A stretch of 64,000 bases of DNA from Chimonanthus salicifolius (Eukaryota; Streptophyta; Magnoliopsida; Laurales; Calycanthaceae). Under the pieces are notes generated by a model. It worked only from the letters and a program-made list of their open reading frames with translations. It ran no database searches and was not told where the DNA came from. Shown in pieces: positions 26,139 through 38,224 of the stretch. The stretch's first letter is position 1. Each line of letters opens with the position of its first letter. The position numbers and the translations under genes are program-made. The stretch is taken from positions 34,590,170 to 34,654,169 of the forward strand of contig CM023533.1 of NCBI GenBank assembly GCA_013350335.1. The letters are read 5' to 3'.

Positions 26139-26203
<65 letters not shown>
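26139..26203. repeat. (TA)n microsatellite
   Basis: About 65 bases of uninterrupted TA dinucleotides, likely polymorphic in length. Confidence 0.95.
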
Positions 26204-26207
<4 letters not shown>

Positions 26208-26365
26208 TGTTATTTAAGTTAAATAAAATATATAATTTGAAAATCGTCTCTATCACTACCTTGATCACATTTTTCATAGGAATGCATATGGGCTGGTCCG
26301 AACCACCCCTAAGTCAATTGGGGCTAATGCCCAAATTGCAAATATAGCGGTTACACTACTTACAT

Positions 26366-26527
26366 AGGTGTAGTTCAACTGGTTGTCTTTCGTTTGAAAA
26401 AGTAGGAGATTGCAGATTCGAATTTCCATGGTCTAACTTTGGTCTGTTCTACGGGTAATGGACTCACCCATGTGGATTTTACGTAGAATATCTCACGATT
26501 TTTTACACGTAAATTCAAAAAAAAAAT
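26366..26527 (+). mobile_element. tRNA-derived SINE, copy 1
   Basis: Starts GGTGTAGTTCAACTGGTTG, an A-box-like element, followed about 45 bases later by AGATTCGAATTTCC, a good RNA polymerase III B box. The body reads GTCTAACTTTGGTCTGTTC, GGGTAATGGACTCACCC and ACACGTAAATTC, and ends in an A run. The same body recurs at about 27385, 31085, 40285, 48630 and 50698. Confidence 0.8.
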
Positions 26528-27384
26528 TTAGAGCTGCACTTACATTAAACACATATGGGCCTAATTTATTTTAAGTCAAGGCTTAGGTCTTAAAAAAAAA
26601 ATTATGTCCCTTATACACCATCAGATTATTGGATCCTTACTCAATTTAGTTCTAATCAATAACTACTATTAGTTTATTATAATATTAAGTTTTAATTAAT
26701 TATTGTTTATTGCACACAAATTTTTAACAGGATTTATCATCTAAATCGAAGTTCTTTTCCCATCTCATAAATCAGCACTATAACTATTAATTTTATGACA
26801 TTTATCATATCAATTGAGTTCTCAAGTTATTATTTTACTTCTAATCAACTTATTAACCTTGGTCTGGGCCCTAGTCGAGTAGATTCGGGCTCTAAAATTT
26901 TTGGGTAAAGCATGCTTTTTATAAACCAAGCTTCACTCAAGCTGCACTCCTGCATTTTCATCCTCATAAATACCTTTTCCTTGATAATATTGAAAATGTC
27001 TAATTTTTTTTAAAAAAATTTTTGACACTTTATTTAATATAAAATTCATATTATATTGACTTTCTTTTCATTTATAATTACAACAAATAGACAGAGCTAT
27101 AAAATTAAAAATTTGTAAATCTTAGTTAGATCAATCAATTATAAATATTTTTGGTGTTCGAAAAAGGTAGTTTACTCAAAGCATGAACTCTCAAATGTTC
27201 TAATGGATTTCATTATAGTGTAAAATCCATTCCACAGTTAAAATAATTGAATGTTTGAATAAATCATTATATTCTAAAAATAAAGCTGAACGAAATCATC
27301 TTAACCATTTATATTTTAATATTGAAATTAAAAAAAATATTATTTTTTCTTAACTAAATGCTCAATTCAATGACACTAATAATT

Positions 27385-27475
27385 TTGGTGTGCCCTAGAA
27401 GTAGTGGGTTCACCCGTTGGAATTCAGTAGGATTGTGTTTAAGTTTTCTACACGTAAATAAAAAAAAAAAAACAA
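27385..27475 (+). mobile_element. tRNA-derived SINE, copy 2 (3' part)
   Basis: Only the body is present: TTGGTGTGCCCTAGAAGTAG, GGGTTCACCCGTTGG and CTACACGTAAAT, then an A tail. It matches the second half of the copy at 50698. It is 5'-truncated. Confidence 0.7.
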
Positions 27476-28211
27476 CACATGAATGAAGTTTGAATAAAAA
27501 TCCCAACAATTTTAACCAAAACTTTTGCTTTTAAAAGAAAAGAATATTTTGAATAATTTAAATTTATCATTAAATAGACCTCATACAAGACCATGCACCC
27601 AGATTGATTTTAGTTTTTCCTCTCAGGCTATAAAACTAGACGATTGAAACTTTAGTTACCCAACTAATTTATAAATATTTTGATTAATATATAATATAAC
27701 CTAAGTATTTTCATCTTATATAATATTTTAAGATAGCTCTACAAATGATAATATTGTGCGTTTGCTGGAAAAATATCAAATGTTATTATCAATAATGCTG
27801 TCGCTTTTGATAAAATAAAATCTTTATACAGTCAATTTACAATTTCTAATTATTAATATATTTTCTTTAATTACTATATTCTTTATACAATAATTTTCTT
27901 TATTGCATTATATAAGTATAAGAATTAGTTTCCCATGAGTCCTATTGGTCCATATAAATGTGGTCTAGTGCGTGGGAATAGATGAATTTGAAAGTAATTT
28001 TCAAAATATGTTTATCATAAAAAAAAGTCATTTGACAAGTAATATTTTTAGGGCTTAAAAATAAAATGAAAATAAAACCAATTTTGTATAAAATTTAATC
28101 CAAATAATGAGATTAATATGAAAATAAATTTAAATTGAATACAACTACAATAATTAATGGTGGATAAGTGAAACGCGTAGATAAGTGAAACGCAGTATAG
28201 ATCCACATGAG

Positions 28212-28460
28212 CAAGGGTTTAAATATCGACTAATACAGTATTTATCAGTTGTACATTTTTCATATCGATGATATCAGCCATAATATCAGTGATATGAGTG
28301 ATATCATCGAGTAAATATCGGCCGAAATTTGTAGTTTTTTTTCTCTAGATATTTTCTAAAAAAAGAGAAGCATGTTTTTAATTCGAAAAAAAGATCGGTA
28401 TAAAAAAAAAAAGACAAAGATGTCAACCGATATCTCAGTTGATGTCGGATATATTAGATT
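28212..28460. mobile_element. CGGCCGATAT-family hAT element, left end and partial body
   Basis: Starts CAAGGGTTTAAATATCGAC, matching the family terminus, and is followed by a cluster of GATATCAG, GATATGAG and AATATCGGCCGAAAT motifs and A-rich runs. I could not find the right terminus or the duplicate of the left flank CACATGAG, so the copy is truncated or its end has decayed. Confidence 0.6.
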
Positions 28461-29840
28461 TAGGATTTAGATTATTTTAAATATTAAATTTTAGATGACT
28501 TTATACTGTATTTTAAAGTTTGTGTCAAAGTAAATGATAGAACTAATTTTTTTTTTTTTTATAAATATCTCCTAATAAAAGGAGAAAACAACTTATAAAT
28601 CAATTGGAGTTTCTCCTTCTTATTTGTGGAAAGTAATTACTAATTACAGATTTACAGGTAGCTTTATCGCATTTTTTTTAAGAATTAAAAATAGACTTTT
28701 TGCCAAATACCCTGTCTTCACTCTTCACCGTTCACACAGCAAAGCCCAGAAGCAAAGAAATGGAGGCCGTCCATATATCGGCCATGGGGTGGGCCACACA
28801 GAGGATCGAGCCGAAGTCTTGGATGGAGTAAAATAGGTTTTAATTTACAGAGCCATTCTGATCAGATCAGTTGGCGGTAGACTTATCTATCATCTGTTGA
28901 CACGTGTCTACAATGTCAGAGATAATTTGAATGGCACACTTTCCTATACGTGTTGCGTGAATGGTGATCTCCTATGCTCCGGCATGGGCGGCACGTGTAT
29001 TGATGGACGCGGTGGGCACAGTTGCCAGGGTTGCATGTCCTTGTCGACGTCGTCACTTGGATTGGAATAAAAAATAGATTTTACTTAATATGATGGTATT
29101 TTAAATTTATTATATTTGTATTGTTAAAATATTATTATTATTATATTAATAACGTATATTTATTGGTATGACAGTAAATTTTCGATAATTTCTGTATATT
29201 TATTGGTATGAAGTAAATTTTTGATAAATCATAATAAATGATAATATCATAATAAGTATTGATAATTTTTTTTATTTTTATTTTTTTTTTTTTTAAATAT
29301 AATATTTTTGTGAGATTTTTCTATTAATATCTATTAATTGCTCTTAATATCTTGAGAACAGTATTTGTAATAATAAATTTTAATTTGAACACTTAATTTT
29401 CAAATAAGATTTTGTTTTTTATTTTATTTATGAGATGATGATGATTTAATAAAAATAAGATGAAAAAAACAAAAAAAAATATTCCTAGTTAAGATAAAAT
29501 GAGAAGCCTAAAATAAAAAAAATTGAAAGTCTAGAAGCGAAGGGTGAGAAGAGCAGGCGGTCTTATCTCTTGCGATTTGCGGCTCTGATGGCCCCACTTC
29601 GCTTGGTTTTTGTTAAACCGCCGGTACTCGTCCTTTATAGAACGAACAAGAATTCTCTCCAATTTATGACGAAAGGTATCTCCGCCAACGAATCAAATTA
29701 CCCCTAATAACGGGGTAATGGGGAGTTACCCCAGTACCATTGTTTGGCAATGGAGAGCTCCCTCCCTTTTGAAAATTTTTCGGTATTGACTCGTATTGCG
29801 GATTATAAATTTTTCTCTTATTTTTTTTTTATTAAAATGA
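28461..29840. other. Intergenic, with a GC-richer island at 28700-29060
   Basis: Most is AT-rich filler. About 360 bases around 28700-29060 are noticeably more GC-rich, with two CACGTG-type motifs (near 28901 and 28993), but contain no convincing exon. I cannot assign a function. Confidence 0.5.
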
Positions 29841-30245
29841 TCAAATATCGATCGATACATATCATATTGGCCGAGATTATTACCCCTGTCTTAAACTATG
29901 GAGGTTTTTAAGAAATCCTTATCCTTTTTTACCCCCTTTACCCCCCTCTTTGCTTAAAAATATTTTAAAATATTTCTTAATTGATGAGTATTATTCAATG
30001 ATTATATTTTATAAAATTTTAATTTTATTTTTTATATTATATGAATTTATTAAAAATTATTAATTCTTATAAAATTATTAATATATCAAGTTATCCCTAC
30101 TTACAACTACCAAAGAAGATTTTTTACCTTTATATTAACTTTTTATTTCACCAATGCAATTACCCAAAAAAATAAGAATAGTTCCTATTTAAAAGTGACC
30201 CCTACTTAAGAGTTACCCCTATTCAAAGGTAACTCCTATGGATGA
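29690..30245. mobile_element. GGTAA inverted-repeat family, short copy
   Basis: Left part AATTACCCCTAATAACGGGG, right end CTATGGATGAGCAGCC, whose complement resembles the GGCTGCGTTTGGATGG terminus. The interior shares TTGATGAGTATTATTCAATG and GTTATCCCTACTTACAACTACC with the copies at 33494-38103 and 46476-47919. A CGATCGATAC/GGCCGAGATTATTACCCCTG piece (about 29848-29889) looks like the end of a hAT element. Confidence 0.55.
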
Positions 30246-32020
30246 GCAGCCCAAGTGCTTAAAGAGGATAATTTGCTTCAAACTTCTTAGAAGGCCAGCT
30301 GATTTATTATAATTTAATTTTGAAATGACCTTTTTCTTTTAAAAGACAATGACTTGTATCAACTATAATTGTCCAATTTTGAGGTTTTTTATTTTATTTT
30401 CAATCAATAATTATTTTACATTAATCATATTCAATATTATATCGATATAGTTTAAATTCTTAACATCCTAACAGTTGTAAATAAATAGAGTAAAAGGATT
30501 TATTTATTTTATTGCACAATGAAATTTATGACTGTTAGGTTGTTGCATTTTGAAAGTCAGTTATCTACGTGATTAATTTAAATATCTTAAAAACTGTAAT
30601 CTACCTTTTTAATTTTTTATCCTCATTCCGAATGTTATTGATATGGGATTGTAGTCTCACTTTTTAATAGTCTAATAATAATATTTAAATCTATTATAAT
30701 TTTAAAGAAATACTGTACACTATTTTAATCAAAAGGAATTTTTGAGACTAAAAAACATTCGAATTAGTAATGGAAATGAAATAATAGATCAGGCCTCCGA
30801 TACATCATAAATGTAAAGCAATAAAGAAAGATAAATAGATTATGACAAGTTAATTGTTGTCAAAATTGGTCACATTAATTCATTCTTTTTAACAATATGA
30901 AAAGGGAATATAGAGCTTATGTAGTAAATTATAATTTTTAGGGTATGCCACGTGGAAGATGACTGTGATTCCCAATCTCATAGAATGAAAGCAACCTTCT
31001 CATTTTTTAAATACTGCAATTCAACTTCATGAGATTTTTAAGCATCAAACTTAGGCTAAAATTTGGCGTTCAATATTTAAGATATGTTCATTTTAAGTGG
31101 TAATATCTAGCTTCAAGAAATAAGAGATATTAAATTTGAGTCTCTATGATCTTACTTGGTGTGTTTTAAAGACAGTAAATATTATTTGTACGAATTTTAC
31201 GTAGAGTCTTCTATGATTTTTCACACATAAATTAAAAAAAGAAAAAAAACATTTTCATGTTATAAACTTAAGTTAAAAGCTAGAATACGTTATTCTTAAT
31301 CAAATTTCAAAACTTTTAGATAAAATATTAGAATTTTTTATTATAAGCATCATATCAAGTCAAATGCTCTTTTACTATGAAAGAACTTTATGTTTATCAC
31401 TTAATACTAAAGTCGATTTGAGTAAAAAGGAGTCCATCAACTTCATCTAAAGCTTTTCATTTTTGGTACAACACTATCATATTTCACTTTAAAGTTATGC
31501 ACCATTCATATATTTATTAATGTATCATCTATTTTTTTAGATTTATATTATAAGATCGAATAATTTTTTTTTATTAAGGTGTTCAGATCTTTTAAATCAT
31601 TCGAGTAATTAATAGGATATGTGCAAGTCTCTCTACTCACACATATCGATAACTCTAAAAATAATGATTATTTAAAGTGGAGTGAGAATCGAATTAAGAA
31701 CTCTCGTCTACTCGGACGGATTCATAACCGTCACTTCAAAACCCTTTAAGTTATAAATGAAACTTACTAAGTTGGTGAGCTACATCAATTAGGATTAGGT
31801 GTCTAATTTTAGGAGTTCTATGTTTAGGAATTTCCTAACATGATATGTTTCCTTGTGAAGCATTAGCTAGACCCAATATTGAATTTTTACTACTAGACCC
31901 AATATCACTCTAAATTTGAACCCAATATTCATTTTTTAACTTAAATTTTATAGTACCAAGCCCAATACTCTAAATGTTTATTTTATCAAGCCTAATGTCC
32001 ATTTTTAAACTAATTTAGAA
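30246..32020. other. Intergenic, AT-rich
   Basis: No gene. Holds a diverged SINE copy (about 31085-31245). At about 31570-31750 there is a possible second tRNA-like repeat (GTGTTCAGATC..., CTCACACATATCGATAACTCT) that resembles 45110-45290. Confidence 0.5.
31085..31245 (+). mobile_element. tRNA-derived SINE, copy 3 (diverged)
   Basis: AAGTGGTAATATCTAGCTTC, then CTTGGTGTGTTTTAAAGACAG, ATTTTACGTAGAGTCTTC and CACACATAAATT, then an A tail. These follow the body of the better copies at 48630 and 50698 in order. The A and B boxes are decayed. Confidence 0.6.
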
Positions 32021-32037
32021 TGTTGATGATATTATGA

Positions 32038-33318
32038 TAGCTACATGGAAAGGCGTGACTTACAGACATCCGACTTTTCTGACTCTACATATCCGCTTTT
32101 AGATTTTTTAAGATGAAATTACCATTTTGCCCCTGCATTTTTCATTCATTCGACTCACTCATTCAAATAAATGCCGCAGTGTAAATTCCATTCATTAGAA
32201 TAAATGGGCTGAACAGTGTTCTATGTTACTGTTCAGTCCATTCATTCGAATGAACGGATGGTTCATTCAAATGAACAGTACTACAAATTGACTTCATTTG
32301 ATCCGTTCATTCGAATGAATCATGGGTTCACTCGAATTGAAATAAACTTGCTACAGTATGCACACTTATTTAAATAATTTTTTTAAAAAAATTTCAAGTT
32401 ATTTTCTAAGCACTGTGAATTTTCAAATTGAATATGCAGACTAATTATAATAACCTGATAAAAATACTTTAAGACTTCAAGGTCTTTTGACACTCCCAAA
32501 TACTTAAAACACAGTGTTTTACAAATAAAAGTATCTCTCTGCTGTGGCAAAAATATATTTGAGAGTGTCAAAAGACCTTTAAGTCTTAAAGTATTTATAT
32601 TAGGTTATCGTAATTAGTCCAGATATTCAATTTAAGAAATTTTAGAAATACACATTACATTAGTTAAATAATAAAATCTCCTTTAAAACTTTAAAGTTAT
32701 TTTTTAAGCACGGTGTATTTCCAAAAAAAATCAAATTAAATATCCAGACTAATTACGATAATATGATAAAAATACTTTAAGACTTTAAGGTCTTTTTACA
32801 CTCCCAAATATATTTTTAGTATAACCGAGGGATACCTTTATTTGTAAAACACTTTGTTTTAAGTATTTGGCAGTGTCAAAAGACCTTAAAGTCTTAAAGT
32901 ATTTTTATCAGGTTATTTTAATTAGTTTGAATATTAAATTTAAGAAATTTTAAAAATACACAATACTTAAAAAATAAATTTTAAATTAAAAAAAAATTAT
33001 TATTTAAATAAGTATATATACTATAGCAAATTCATTTGAATTCGAATGAAGATTGGTTCACGATTGTTCAAATGAATCAAATGAGCTCATTTATATTACT
33101 GTTCATTCAAATAAATTATCTATACAGATGAACAAGGTAAACAGTAAAATAAAATACTGTTTAACTAATTCGTTCGAATAAATAGAATTTATACTGCATT
33201 CATTCAATGAATGTCAAAAGAGTCGGCACAAATACAAGGACAATTTTGGTTTAAAATCTAAAAACGAATATGTTGAAACATAGAAAAATGAGATGTTTGT
33301 AACTCGCGCCATAGAAAT
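32038..33318. mobile_element. Foldback element with twin internal hairpins
   Basis: About 1.28 kb flanked by the 17-base direct repeat TGTTGATGATATTATGA (32021-32037 and 33319-33335). The outer arms are inverted copies: GTGACTTACAGACATC and CGCTTTTAGATTTT at the left face the complement of GATGTTTGTAACTCGC and AAAATCTAAAAACG at the right. Repeated TTCATTCGAATGAAC-like palindromes follow. Inside lie two tandem long hairpins (about 32395-32660 and 32690-32985), each built from the same arm containing AATACTTTAAGACTT. No protein is coded. Confidence 0.75.
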
Positions 33319-33336
33319 TGTTGATGATATTATGAA

Positions 33337-33493
33337 ACAAGTTGAAAGTAACAACCTAACGTTCCTACATATGTTGATGAAAGCAAGCATTAAAGTTGTC
33401 GGCTATTGACAATTGGTAAAAACCTTCTCAATGGAAGCTTTTGATCGATGGCCGTCATTTCATCTGACATCATCATCATCGTTTATCCACTGA
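33337..33493. other. Short spacer between transposons
   Basis: About 160 bases of ordinary AT-rich sequence with a CAT-rich run. Confidence 0.5.
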
Positions 33494-34349
33494 AGTTGCG
33501 TTTGGATGGAGTTAAAAGGGAAAACCCCTTGTTACTCTTTGTTACCTTGGTTTGAGAATAAGGGTAATCATTACTATTTTGAATATTTTTATGGAATTTG
33601 AGGTATTCACTCTTAAAGACTTTCTTATCCTCTATTTTGCTATTTTATGAGTTTTTTTTTATATTTTATTTTTTTATTTATTTTGTTGAATACTTAGTTT
33701 TTTTTAAAAAAAATACTCTATTATTTTCATTTGATAAATTTTATATCACCAAATAATAAATTATATTCTTTTTATAAAGAGATAAGTAGATTTTTTTTTC
33801 ATTTATTGAAATTTAAAATAATAATAGAGGCTTTTTATTTTTAAGGAAATCTTGCCCCTATTTATCCCGTGCCTTCATCTATTTTTTAATTATATATTAT
33901 ATAATTGAAAAATTAATAGATTTCAAATAATTAACAATTTATTTTTTATATTATATAGATTTTCAACATGTTGTATTTGGATGAGGCGTAAATTTTTACA
34001 GGGGTTATCCCAAGTTACCTTTGAGTAGGTGTAATCTGACATATTAAAAATTTTAGAATAATTAATAATTTTATTTAATCCATATAACATAAAAATAAAA
34101 ATAAAATTTCTGAAACGTATTTGTCAAAATGTCCTATTTTTAAGGGGTGTTTCTGTCGAAATTTCGATATGATTTCAAAACTCTAAAAGAGTTTGAGGTT
34201 TAGGATAATTAACAATTTATTCTGTTAGAAATTTATTTTAAAAATGTGTCAACATTTTCAACATAATGCATTTTGATGAGGGATAAATTCTTACAGGGGT
34301 TACCTGTAAATAGGGGTAACGGTAAGCAGGGATAACCTAACTTATTAAC

Positions 34350-37300
34350 TGTCACGCCCCGACCCGAATGGTGGGCCTAGAAAGCGACTAATTTTTTTTT
34401 TTTGAAATTAAACTAACTCAAGCATTCTAACTGGGCCGAATCAACAGTTAGGCCTAGAGGTCACACATGATCCCAACATGTGGATTCAAACACATACCAT
34501 AAGTCTACCCAACAAATAGACATAAAATAACACATACATGATCACATAATTCCAATCATTGAATTATCATTCAAAATCACATCAGAGTAACTAAAGAAGC
34601 ATAGTAGTTTTCAATATATCACATTGATACAAACTAAGTACCACACCCGGTACTTTAAAAAAACAAGAGGTTCCAAGAACCAGAAAGCAAGGATAAGGGT
34701 ATTCCCCTCAGTGGGAATCCCAAAACACCGCCGCAACTTATCCACCCTAAGCTTAAAATAGAGGGTTCTCCTCTTCCGGTTTATCTCCTAAAAGGTGAGT
34801 GGGGTGGGCTAAGTAACCCAGTGAAGGAAATATAACGGTGCAGTTAAGTAAACAACAGGTTAGCAATAATCAACAGTTGCAATAATATCTCATGCTTGAT
34901 AACAATTAAGCGCAATATTATCATCAGTCTCATAATTCATCATTCCTTCCAATACTGCTATTTTCCAACGTCACACCTATCGACTACACTGAGACTATTG
35001 TATTAAGTCCCGACACGGTCAAAATACATCCTTACAAGTACATCTCCGGCTCTCCCATAGCCGATACTGACACCCTCAAGTCAGCAACTGTCGACACCCA
35101 TGGTCCAGTAGACGTAAACCATCTCACACACATGACCGATATTGATTCAATAGTCAAGGGCACGTGGAAGCAGTCTTACACATTCCATATGATCAACATC
35201 ATAGCATTCGTAAGCATCATAAGCACTCTTGCCATAGTGCATCATGTATAGGCACATGAGTGGGTTCATCAAATCTGAAACCACTCATTGCTCAAGACTC
35301 ATCTCATAATAAAAACTTGTTTACATTTTCTGCAAAGTTAAGTTCCCTCACCGTATATGTGTGGTTTCGCGATCTCTGTTCAACAAACAGACAAGTGCAC
35401 AATCAATATACATAGTATCAAATACATACACATAAGTAGTATTTTGAAATCCCACGTTTTCCCAAAAATATCCAAAGTACATGGAATTGAGTCTCCTACT
35501 TGGTTTCTATCATTTTTAAATTATAATAATCCACAAGATAATATAATAAAAAAGGTGCTTAGTCCAAAACTCATATTATCTTCTGGGCATTGACCAGATT
35601 GACTTATTGAGTTAGGTCTAGATTCTCGGGTCACTTCTTGGTTGTCTTCTGGATAAGACCAGATTTGACATGTTGAGTAAGGCCTCAAGGTCACTCAGTG
35701 CCCGACAAATATAGCATCGGCGTGGAAGTGAGATCACTCAGTGCCCGACCAATAGAGTCGGCTTGGAAGTAAATACAATAGTATATACACTATAGTAATA
35801 AGAGAAGAGGGTTAGTACACATTTTTAATTAGCAAGGGGGTATTAACATCACATGTAATCAATAATAATCAAACAAGAACATTTTACACTTCAAAAACTG
35901 GGTCCTTCGGAACATGTCTCGTAACCAGGTACTGTGGTTTCGGATCATCAGAAGTCTATCCGAACCGAAAAAATCTGAAAAACGGGTCTTGGTGGGTCGG
36001 GTACCTCGGAACATCCGAAGTGGGGCTCGGAACGTCTGAGTGGGGTTCGGTCCTTCCGAACTCTGCTAGGGTCGTCTGAGTGGGTTAAGCTAGCCTCGGG
36101 CGCTTCTAGGCTTCGGGTGAAGCTCGGAACGTCCGAGGGTTGCTCTCGGACCGTCCGAAGCTCGACTTTCGGACAGTCCGAGAGTCGTCTTCCTCATTGT
36201 TTGCACCAGCAGACAGTGACAGCAGACAACATGTGAAATACGAATCTGGAAACAGTGGGTTTTTCGAACTCGGTTTCCACTTCTAGCTGGTCCGATGGAC
36301 TCCTCTGGGAGTTCTCTTTCTATAGGGAGAGGTTTGGAGCTTTGAAGCTCACTAGGCCATCTGATTTTTAACACTGAAAGCTCACGGTTATAAGAAACCC
36401 ATAGTTTTCCTTGAACTTCAAACTGGTTTTACTCACTTAAAACATGGTCAAATTCGATTTTTCTTGATTCAAAACTGACTGAAATTGAAAGAGGAACACA
36501 GTGGTTACCTTCACTGAAGTTCCTGGGTTGAAAATCTGATTTTTGGAAAGCTTCCTCTAAGGCTTACGGGTGATAAAACTGGGAAACAGAGAGGCAAACA
36601 GAGACAACAGATCAGCTGGGATTGGTCTTTCAGAGCAGCTGGGAGACTAGGGAAGAAGAGATGAAAGTCTGAGGGATTGAAACCTGCTAGGAAGAGCTGA
36701 ATATATAGGAATTCAGCCAGGAAAACTAGGCGGACAGCCACTGCATGCGGCTGCATGCAGTGCCTGCTTACAATCGAAACAATACCCGTACTGTTTAGGC
36801 TGGTTGCAGATCAGTCCCTCCCATTTTTCCCAATTTGCAATTAAGTCCCAGATTTAATAAAAAGCCGATTTTTAACTTAAAGTATAACTTTAAAAACTCA
36901 AAACCTTAATCCAACTTTACAGATAAGTTGGATTTTAAAAACTTTGATCATCATAAAAATTTGGAGATTTAACTCTCACTAAAAACCATTGATTTAAATA
37001 AAAACCACATTTTATCACTATTTACTTAATTAAATAAATGTTAAATAAAACGATTTAGAAACCTCATTTTGGGGTGTCAAAGAATAAGTAGACCATACTT
37101 AAAATGGTCTAACACAAAATACTAGTTTCAAAATTTATCTCATGTCCAAAATCATTTAAAATAATTATTACTTCCTTTCGGGGTTTTGACGGGCGGATTT
37201 AAATACCATTTGTTGAAAATAAAATTATTTTAAAATAAAAAATACAAATCCTTTATTAAGGAGAACATTATCATCCAATAATAATCACATAACAACATAA

Positions 37301-37495
37301 TTTATAAAAATAATAACAGAAGTGGTAAATTACCAAAATGCCCCTCCAGCTGGACGAGCTGGATCATTGAGCTCTCGAGCTCGGATTGGGCCACACGTGG
37401 GCTTTTCTCAAAGCCCTAACCATAATCTTTGAGATTAACTGGTCAAAACAAGATTATTAAGCTAAAATACGTCTAATCTGGGTTAGGGTATTACA
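34350..37495. mobile_element. Solo LTR, 3.1 kb, with 5-bp target duplication
   Basis: Begins TGTCACGCCCCGACCCG and ends GGGTTAGGGTATTACA, so it has TG...CA termini extended to TGT...ACA. The flanks are TTAAC at 34345-34349 and TTAAC at 37496-37500, a perfect 5-bp duplication. No gag-pol is present and no second LTR abuts, so this is what remains after recombination between the two LTRs of a retrotransposon. The TGTCACGCCCC start and the great length suggest a Ty3/gypsy type, but I cannot prove the lineage. It also carries an array of TCGGAACGTCCGA palindromes. Confidence 0.85.
35890..36190. repeat. Array of short TCGGA...TCCGA palindromes inside the solo LTR
   Basis: At least eight units such as CTCGGAACATCCGAAG, CTCGGAACGTCTGAG, TTCGGTCCTTCCGAA, CTCGGAACGTCCGAG, CTCGGACCGTCCGAAG and TTCGGACAGTCCGAGAG are spaced 15 to 40 bases apart. 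Each is a near-perfect inverted repeat of TCGGA with a 3-base centre. This looks like a multi-site protein-binding or structural array of the LTR. Confidence 0.75.
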
Positions 37496-38224
37496 TTAAC
37501 AATTTTATGAGAATTAATAATTTTTATTAAATCTATATAATATAAAAAATAAAAATAAAATTTTATTAAACATATTTGTCAAAATGTCTTATTTTTAAGG
37601 AGTTCAGCCCGTGACAATTTTTAATATTAATTTTATATTTATTGTGATTTATTAAACTATTATAATAGTTTAGTATATTATATATTTCATGTTACCAATA
37701 AACAAATTATATTTTTTTATGAAGAGATATATTGATATTTTTTTATTCATTTATTGGGATTTAAAATAATAATATCTATTTTTTTCTTTATTTATTTTTT
37801 TACTGTTAGAATACCAGTGTTCATTTTAAATTATAGTTATAAAAAAGAATATATAAAAATTAGATAATATTAGATTTACTCAATGAATATTATTTAATAA
37901 TTATATTTTATAAAATTTCTCCTAAAATTGTTAATATATTAGATTACTATTGCTAATAGGTACCAAAAAAGATTTTTTACCCTTAGGGTAAATTCTTATT
38001 TTACCACTACAATTACCAAATAAGATAAGTGTAACTCCTTTTCAAAGGTGACCCCTACTGAGGGATAACCCCTATAAAAATTACCCTCCATCCAAACGCA
38101 GCCCTAGTGTTACCATTTTATGCTATATCTTCCATTCAACATGATTAAAATAAATAATTTGTTCTCTTATAATTAGTAATTGAACCCAACTCTCTCTCTC
38201 CCTCACATCAACAAGCTTTTTTTT

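Larger units (their letters stand above)
25760..28211. other. Intergenic, AT-rich, with SINEs and a TA microsatellite
   Basis: No gene seen. Contains the (TA)n tract at 26139-26203 and SINE copies at 26366-26527 and about 27385-27475, listed separately. Confidence 0.6.
33494..38103. mobile_element. GGTAA inverted-repeat element (about 1.46 kb) interrupted by a solo LTR
   Basis: The left end reads AGTTGCGTTTGGATGGAG. The right end, complemented, is GGCTGCGTTTGGATGGAGGG. Removing the solo LTR and one copy of its TTAAC duplication (34350-37500) leaves about 1459 bases, close to the 1444 bases of the related element at 46476-47919. The internal motifs GTAACTC..., TTATCCC and AATATAAAAAATAAAAATAAAA are shared. 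A clear flanking duplication is not visible. The 3-bp TSD of the sister copy hints at PIF/Harbinger type, but this is uncertain. Confidence 0.65.

Noticed and set aside
26366..26420. A true tRNA gene at the A/B boxes
   Set aside because: No acceptor or anticodon stem pairing; the sequence continues into a SINE body and A tail shared by other copies.
29848..29889. A complete CGGCCGATAT hAT copy
   Set aside because: Only a CCCCTG right end is visible; no left end or matching TCTTAAAC flank was found.
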